This document shows positions 59,301 through 64,000 of a DNA stretch of 64,000 nt, in pieces. Both the position numbers and the translations under genes were made by a program. Below the pieces are notes generated by a model, which did no database searches, was not told where the DNA came from, and saw only the letters and a program-made list of their open reading frames with translations. The stretch's first letter is position 1. The number at the start of each line of letters is the position of its first letter. The DNA lies in NCBI GenBank assembly GCA_033725935.1, contig MU867064.1, positions 372,001-436,000 on the forward strand, read 5' to 3'. Origin of the DNA: Cladorrhinum sp. PSN259. Lineage: Eukaryota > Ascomycota > Sordariomycetes > Sordariales > Podosporaceae.

Positions 59301-61362
59301 ATGGCGTCCTTCCGACATCCGACATCATCCCCCCCATCCTCCCCACTCTCGGTCCTCTCGCAGTCTCCTTCACCTCCTTCACCAATTATGGATGTTTCCA
59401 ACCGTTACCCATCGCCCTCTTCGAGCGCTTCAACCTCGGGCAGTGCCTCGCCCATAAAGACTTCCGCCATGTCAGACTCGATGGGTGAGATTCAAGTACG
59501 GACAGACGGTCCCCCACCAACCAAGAGGCGGCGCATCGTCGCAGCCCCCAAGGAACGCACCACCCAACATATCGACTTGGAAGACTGCAGCGAGGATCAG
59601 CAACCCGAATTGGTCAGGTTTCTGAGTGCTTTGAGGAGGAAGAAGAGAATTGTTGTCATCGCGGGCGCTGGCATTTCTGTTTCTGCAGGCAGTATGCAAA
59701 CTCCTCCCATTCTTGGCTCTGGCTGCCGCCACGCATGTCATCGCTGCTCCTATGCTAACCTGGCCCCCAGTTCCCGACTTCCGGTCATCAACAGGTCTTT
59801 TTGCCAGTCTCCGAGGTCAGCACAAGCTCAAGGCTTCCGGAAAACACCTCTTTGATGCATCTGTCTACAAGCACGATTCGTCAACCACGTCGTTTCACGC
59901 TATGGTCCGAGAGCTGGCTCAAATGACAGACAACGCCAAGCCAACAGCATTTCACCATATGTTGGCATCTATTGCTCATGAAGGCCGACTTATGCGCCTG
60001 TATACCCAGAATATCGACACCTTGGAGACGCAGATGCCCCCGCTGGCCACAAAAGTACCGCTCAACACCAAGGGCCCTTGGCCAACTACGATTCAACTTC
60101 ACGGTGGGCTCGAGAAAATGGTATGCAGCAAGTGCAATCATCTCGCACCCTTCAATGCAACACTTTTCGACGGCCCCGAAGCGCCTCTGTGTGAGAATTG
60201 CAGAGCCCAAGACGAGGTCCGGACAACATGGGGCGGCAAGCGTAGTCATGGAATTGGCAGATTACGCCCGAGAATCGTCCTATATAACGAATATAACCCC
60301 GACGAGGAAGCAATTGGAAATGTATCGAAGGCTGACATGCGGAGGGTACCGGATGCTGTCATTGTCGTCGGCACTACATTGAAGATTCCAGGTGTGCGAA
60401 GGCTTGTCAAGGAGTTTTGTCAACTCACGCGGAGCCGGCGGGACGGGATTACTGCGTGGCTAAACATTGACCCCGAGCCTCCAGGAGCCGAGTTCAAGGA
60501 CTGTTGGGATTTTGTCATCAAGGGGAAAAGCGACGATATTGCCGAGCTCGTCAACTTACCGAATTGGGACCAGCAAGACATTGGAGATAGTGAATCCTAC
60601 ATGGTCACCGGGAATGAAAAGAACGAGAAGCGGTGGGCGGATGGCATTAACCGCGATAGAATTGATGTCATACTGGAACGGAAACGCAAGCGAACCCTGG
60701 ATGATGGAGCTTCTCTATTTCCGTCTCAGGATTCGACGGCAGCGCAGACACCGGCTAATCGCAAGTCCAAATTGGCGGAGCAAGGAGGTATGCCCACTCC
60801 GATTGCTAGCCCCAAGATTCGGCACGCGCTGCCGGTGGGTAGGCCCGCAGGATCCAAGAACAACACGAAGCAGAGCACGCTGCTTTTCGGCAATGCGGAG
60901 AATAACAAGGATTCAGCACCTGTGCCACCCACGAGGAAGGCTCCTGTTAAACACAAGCCACGACAGCCAAAGAAGGAGCCGGTCAAGCCTAAAAACACAG
61001 TTAACATGGCCTTTAGAGCAACCAAGGCCGTGGCGATCCGAGATACCAAAAAGACATCCGCTCTCAAGGAGGAATCTGTTACGCCTGCGAAGAAGCAGTC
61101 TCCACTGGATTCGGATTCGTCAGATTTGTCATCGCCGATTGACATGCCGGGCGACTTTAGCGAGCTCTTGCCATCGCTGCGCCCGAAGGAGAGGGTGGTC
61201 CGTAGGCCGGCCCCTATCACAGTTCAAAAACCTGACATAGGCAGTGATACTGACTCTTTCAATTCAAGCCCGCCCACCACACCAGCTACGATGCTTACCC
61301 AGGCTACGGCAACCATCTCTCCGGGGAGCAAGCCTCGCAGTATGGGACATCTCATTGATTAG
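59301..61362 (+). CDS. hst4: NAD-dependent histone deacetylase, sirtuin of the HST3/HST4 type
   Basis: Nuclear sirtuin; the HST3/HST4 class removes acetyl from H3 lysine 56 after S phase. Two exons, 59301-59691 and 59771-61362, joined in phase 1 over a 79-bp intron; 660 residues. The join rebuilds GAGISVSAGIPDFRS, the NAD-binding core (about residues 119-136). Then come TQNIDTLE, QLHGGLEKMVCSKC with the catalytic His and first zinc Cys pair, CENC as the second pair, LRPRIVLYNEYNPDEE typical of this class, and VVGTTLKIPGVRRL. The first 95 residues are Ser/Pro-rich with a basic motif (TKRRR). The last 250 residues are disordered and basic, with an AT-hook-like VGRPAGSKNN. The start at 59301 has a good context (GCCATGGCG); 59388 is a second possible start. 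Confidence 0.92.
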
Positions 61363-62010
61363 ATGATGTAGGCTAGGCAGGAAATTAACAGAAGTTTCAT
61401 TTACTGCACGGTTTTCTTAACATCGTTGGCCTCTCTTCATACCGACGGTCACGTGAAGAGAAGATTATACAGTACACGGCAGGCGGCCTTGTAGATGTTG
61501 TACAATACCTCATTTATTTTTTATTTTTTATTAATTTCGGATTCACACATCTTACATCATCAGACATGGAGCGCTGGGACGATTCTGGTGTAAAAAAGGC
61601 GTTTTGAGATTGGAAACAACATTATTTCCCCCTTTTTTTTTCAATACATGGCGGTCGCACTGTTCATACTGAGGGAGACCGGTAGGGGACAAGGGACGGA
61701 GTGGACTTTGTGCTTGGGAGGGAAGGCGGCGGATACCATCACGTACAGGTCACGTTAGACCTTTAGGTTTTGCTGTGGGAATACGGGATGAGATGAGATG
61801 AGGGAGGCAGGGCAGGAATTCTTTTGGTAGGACCTCTTTTTTGTTTGGGGGGGGGGGGGGGGGGGGCGAAAAGTTTTGTGGGGGGGGGAAAGGTGCTAAA
61901 AAAAGTGAAAAATTTTTTAAAAAAAAATTAAAAAAAATATTACAACCCGTGTTTGTTTTGTGGNNNNNNNNNNCTCCCCCCCCCCCCCCCGCCCCGCCCC
62001 CCCCCGCCCG

Positions 62011-62055
<45 letters not shown>

Positions 62056-63412
62056 CTAAATGTTGACTTGGCGGAGAAGAGGAGAAAAAGAAGGTCAAAT
62101 TTTGATACACATCATTTCAACAACTCTTATACCCCTTGTTTTCTTAGTTTCGGTTTTTGCATTTGGCTGTTGCTATATTCTTGTTTGCTTATTCTTTGTT
62201 CATAAAACATCATTATTATGTGGGGTGGTGAAATTGGGTGATCACATTGTGGAAAAGAATCGCCGGCGATGAGATCGATGAGGTTAACTCTATCTTTTAG
62301 ATGGAATTCAGGAAAAGCATTTGTTTAATATGGGATAAAATCGTGGTGGTGGGCGGAGAGTTACAGGGGATGGCGTTTTGGGTCATGTTTCTTTAGTCAT
62401 GGCGATAAAGGAGTTGCTGATGAAGATGACGACTTGGAAGAACCGAAAGAGAGGGATATGTCATCAGAGTAGGGGTTTCTCTTTAAGGGTTACAAACATA
62501 AACTCGAAGCACAAAGTATTTAATGGAGTCCAGACCTGCGGTCTGTCGTTGTTAATATCAATACCGTGTTATTTCTACAGGCACACTGAATCAAGAATCA
62601 CCAGACGCTGGCTTCATGTTGAATACTATATATGTAATGTAATGTGCCTTGCGTGTGTTTGGTATAAAACCAAACTTTTCCGACGCGTAATTATGTCCTC
62701 TGGTTTGAATACTCTAGTCCACCTTTGAATCTGTTACCATATAATAAATAGCAATACTTTAGACAACGCCAGGCCTGAAAACGATAATCTCCCCAGCAAG
62801 AAAAATCAGATATTTTGTCTGCACCCTGATAAAACACCAACATTACCGAGAAAATAATAAACGCTAATGCTCCTCTCCCAGACTCCATTTTCGGCTCTCC
62901 CAGACAACACCACCTGTCCCATGTGATTCGTTTCCTGTGTGCGCATTACCTCCATTCTCAATTTCTCATTCCTCAAAAATGGTCGTATGTGTGTAAACAG
63001 TTAAATGAAGCGAAAGACACACCCAAAAAATCTACTCGTCTCTTTATGTCTCAATTCATCCGTAACCTTGCCACAGCCACCCACCTTGCACTCGTTTGAA
63101 ACCCATGTGTGCCCCAAGTCGCTCACAACGCAGGAAAAGAAAAAAGAAAAAAAAAGAAAACTGGCTTTCCCAGTGATAACGCGCGCAGCACCGGGTATGT
63201 AAAAGTTTATCAATTCTCCCAAAACTTAGAAAGCGGACAGAGAGAGCAGGCAAATCAACTCTCCTATCGCCATGATCCGTTACGCCAGAGCCATGCTGAA
63301 TAACAAGAGAAAACCCCAAAGACCGATTTCATATTACCACCCCACCATTATGTCGTTCTTTTGTTGGCCAAATGAAAATACGCAATAGTAAAGAAACATC
63401 AGATACTGATGC
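61363..63412. other. Intergenic with assembly gap
   Basis: Sirtuin 3' flank, then the gap and homopolymer block (61841-62054), then AT-rich sequence with no protein-like frame up to the next gene, whose 3' UTR must lie in 63100-63412. Confidence 0.5.
61841..62054. other. Assembly gap flanked by G and C homopolymers
   Basis: Ten N at 61964-61973 mark a gap of unstated true size. The left side has G runs and A runs (a G run at about 61848-61866); the right side is almost pure C up to 62054. This pattern suggests low-quality read ends rather than real sequence. Frames read through it (poly-Pro) are meaningless. Confidence 0.9.
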
Positions 63413-64000
63413 TCAGTAAGGACTATGCCGAGCGGGAGGGCTGCGGTTATATGAATGGCGCAGTGGGACGCCTCGGTCAGCCGGTCGACGATGACGCTGG
63501 AAGTTCAGCCGGTCGTCATCATAGTAGCTCCTACGTTGGTGTGTGTCACGACGGTCGTCTCTGCGGTCATCTCTGCGGTCGTCCCGGCGATCGTCACGAC
63601 GTTCTTCCCGTCGCTCTTCACGACGCTCCTCGCGGCGGTCATCGCGATATGGATCCCGAACTCTTCGTTCTTCACGGTCACTTGCGATCTCTCCATCTTC
63701 CAGATCGTGCCTACCACGGGCTTTTTCAACACGATCCTTCTTGTCCTTCTCAATGATGTTGACAAACATTTCCTGAAGCCGCCTACCGGGGACCTTAACC
63801 TCTCCAAGAGGCCAGATAGAAGCCAGAAACTCCCTAAAAAATCGTCAGCGCAAATATAGACAGTAAAGATACCGCACAAAGTTTACTTACCAAAACTGGG
63901 GTTCGAGGCTTTCAATGTCTGAATCATTTTGCATCCGCAAGTTCTTCAGGAAGTTGCCAAATGCGCGAATCTCCTCACCGAGGACCTTGGCCCGTTCCTT
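63413..64000 (-). CDS. Unrecognised protein, C-terminal part, with Arg/Asp/Glu repeat tail
   Basis: The gene enters from the right edge on the minus strand. Exon 63891-64000 (partial) joins the last exon 63413-63833 across a 57-bp intron (donor GTAAGT, acceptor TTTTAG), forming EPQFW then EFLASIWPLGE. The visible 177 residues start KERAKVLGEEIRAFGNFLKN, a helical stretch. After EKARGRHDLEDGEIASD the sequence becomes a charged repeat of DDRREERREE and RRDDRRDD units, then an Arg/Tyr/Pro tail. Such tails are common in RNA-processing proteins, so a role in mRNA processing is plausible, but I cannot name the family. The rest of the gene is outside the window. Confidence 0.75.
63543..63655. repeat. 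Tandem 12-bp-like repeat coding for RRDD/RREE units
   Basis: Degenerate tandem repeats on the minus strand encode alternating Arg-Arg and Asp-Asp or Glu-Glu. They lie inside the last exon of the partial gene. Confidence 0.8.

Noticed and set aside
61841..62059. Poly-Pro frame across the gap
   Set aside because: It is read through N and artificial C runs.
1..64000. tRNA or 5S rRNA genes
   Set aside because: No stretch with both internal promoter boxes and a foldable clover leaf was found by eye; this is not as sensitive as a covariance search.

Overview
This 64 kb window is nuclear DNA of a filamentous ascomycete, most likely a sordariomycete (Sordariales-like). The grounds are short introns (mostly 50-120 bp) with GTRNGT donors and CTAAC-like branch points, intron-split genes on both strands, AT-rich untranslated regions full of homopolymers, and proteins typical of filamentous fungi: a NIMA kinase with the fungal insert before HRD, an MtfA-type C2H2 regulator, a COMPASS Spp1 subunit, D-arabinono-lactone oxidase and a hybrid histidine kinase. 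I saw no operons, CRISPR arrays, tRNA genes, rRNA genes or intact transposons.

Layout. 1-2071: 3' part of a NIMA-type kinase gene. 2072-14034: about 12 kb with no supportable gene; it holds simple repeats, small inverted repeats, unresolved broken reading frames on the minus strand and a cluster of GTAC motifs. 14035-15068: mtfA-like regulator, followed by another 6.7 kb without a clear gene. 21772-23417 (-): secreted CE2/SGNH esterase with six exons. 25896-26447: BLOC-1 subunit CNL1. 27894-29435 (-) and 29947-30937 (+): divergent SPP1 (COMPASS) and SCO1 (cytochrome oxidase assembly). 31823-34293 (+) and 34551-36194 (-): choline kinase and ALO, tail to tail. 38014-40712 (+): an 878-residue protein I do not recognise. 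41922-43385 (-): GPI-anchored aspartic protease. 45242-46159 (+): SAICAR synthetase. 47667-52159 (+): PAS hybrid histidine kinase. 52883-54157 (+): DUF3500 protein. 54468-57703 (-): Mediator subunit MED16. 59301-61362 (+): HST3/HST4-type sirtuin. 61841-62054: assembly gap with homopolymers. 63413-64000 (-): 3' end of an unrecognised gene with an Arg/Asp/Glu repeat tail.

The genes form no single pathway. They are mainly housekeeping and regulatory functions: cell cycle, chromatin and transcription (SPP1, MED16, sirtuin), respiration (SCO1), antioxidant synthesis (ALO), phospholipid and purine synthesis, and signalling. Exon boundaries were worked out by hand from splice signals and frame continuity; each multi-exon model closes in frame. 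The least explained elements are the 878-residue protein, the isolated mtfA-like locus with its GTAC cluster, and out-of-frame upstream ORFs before the SAICAR synthetase and choline kinase genes.
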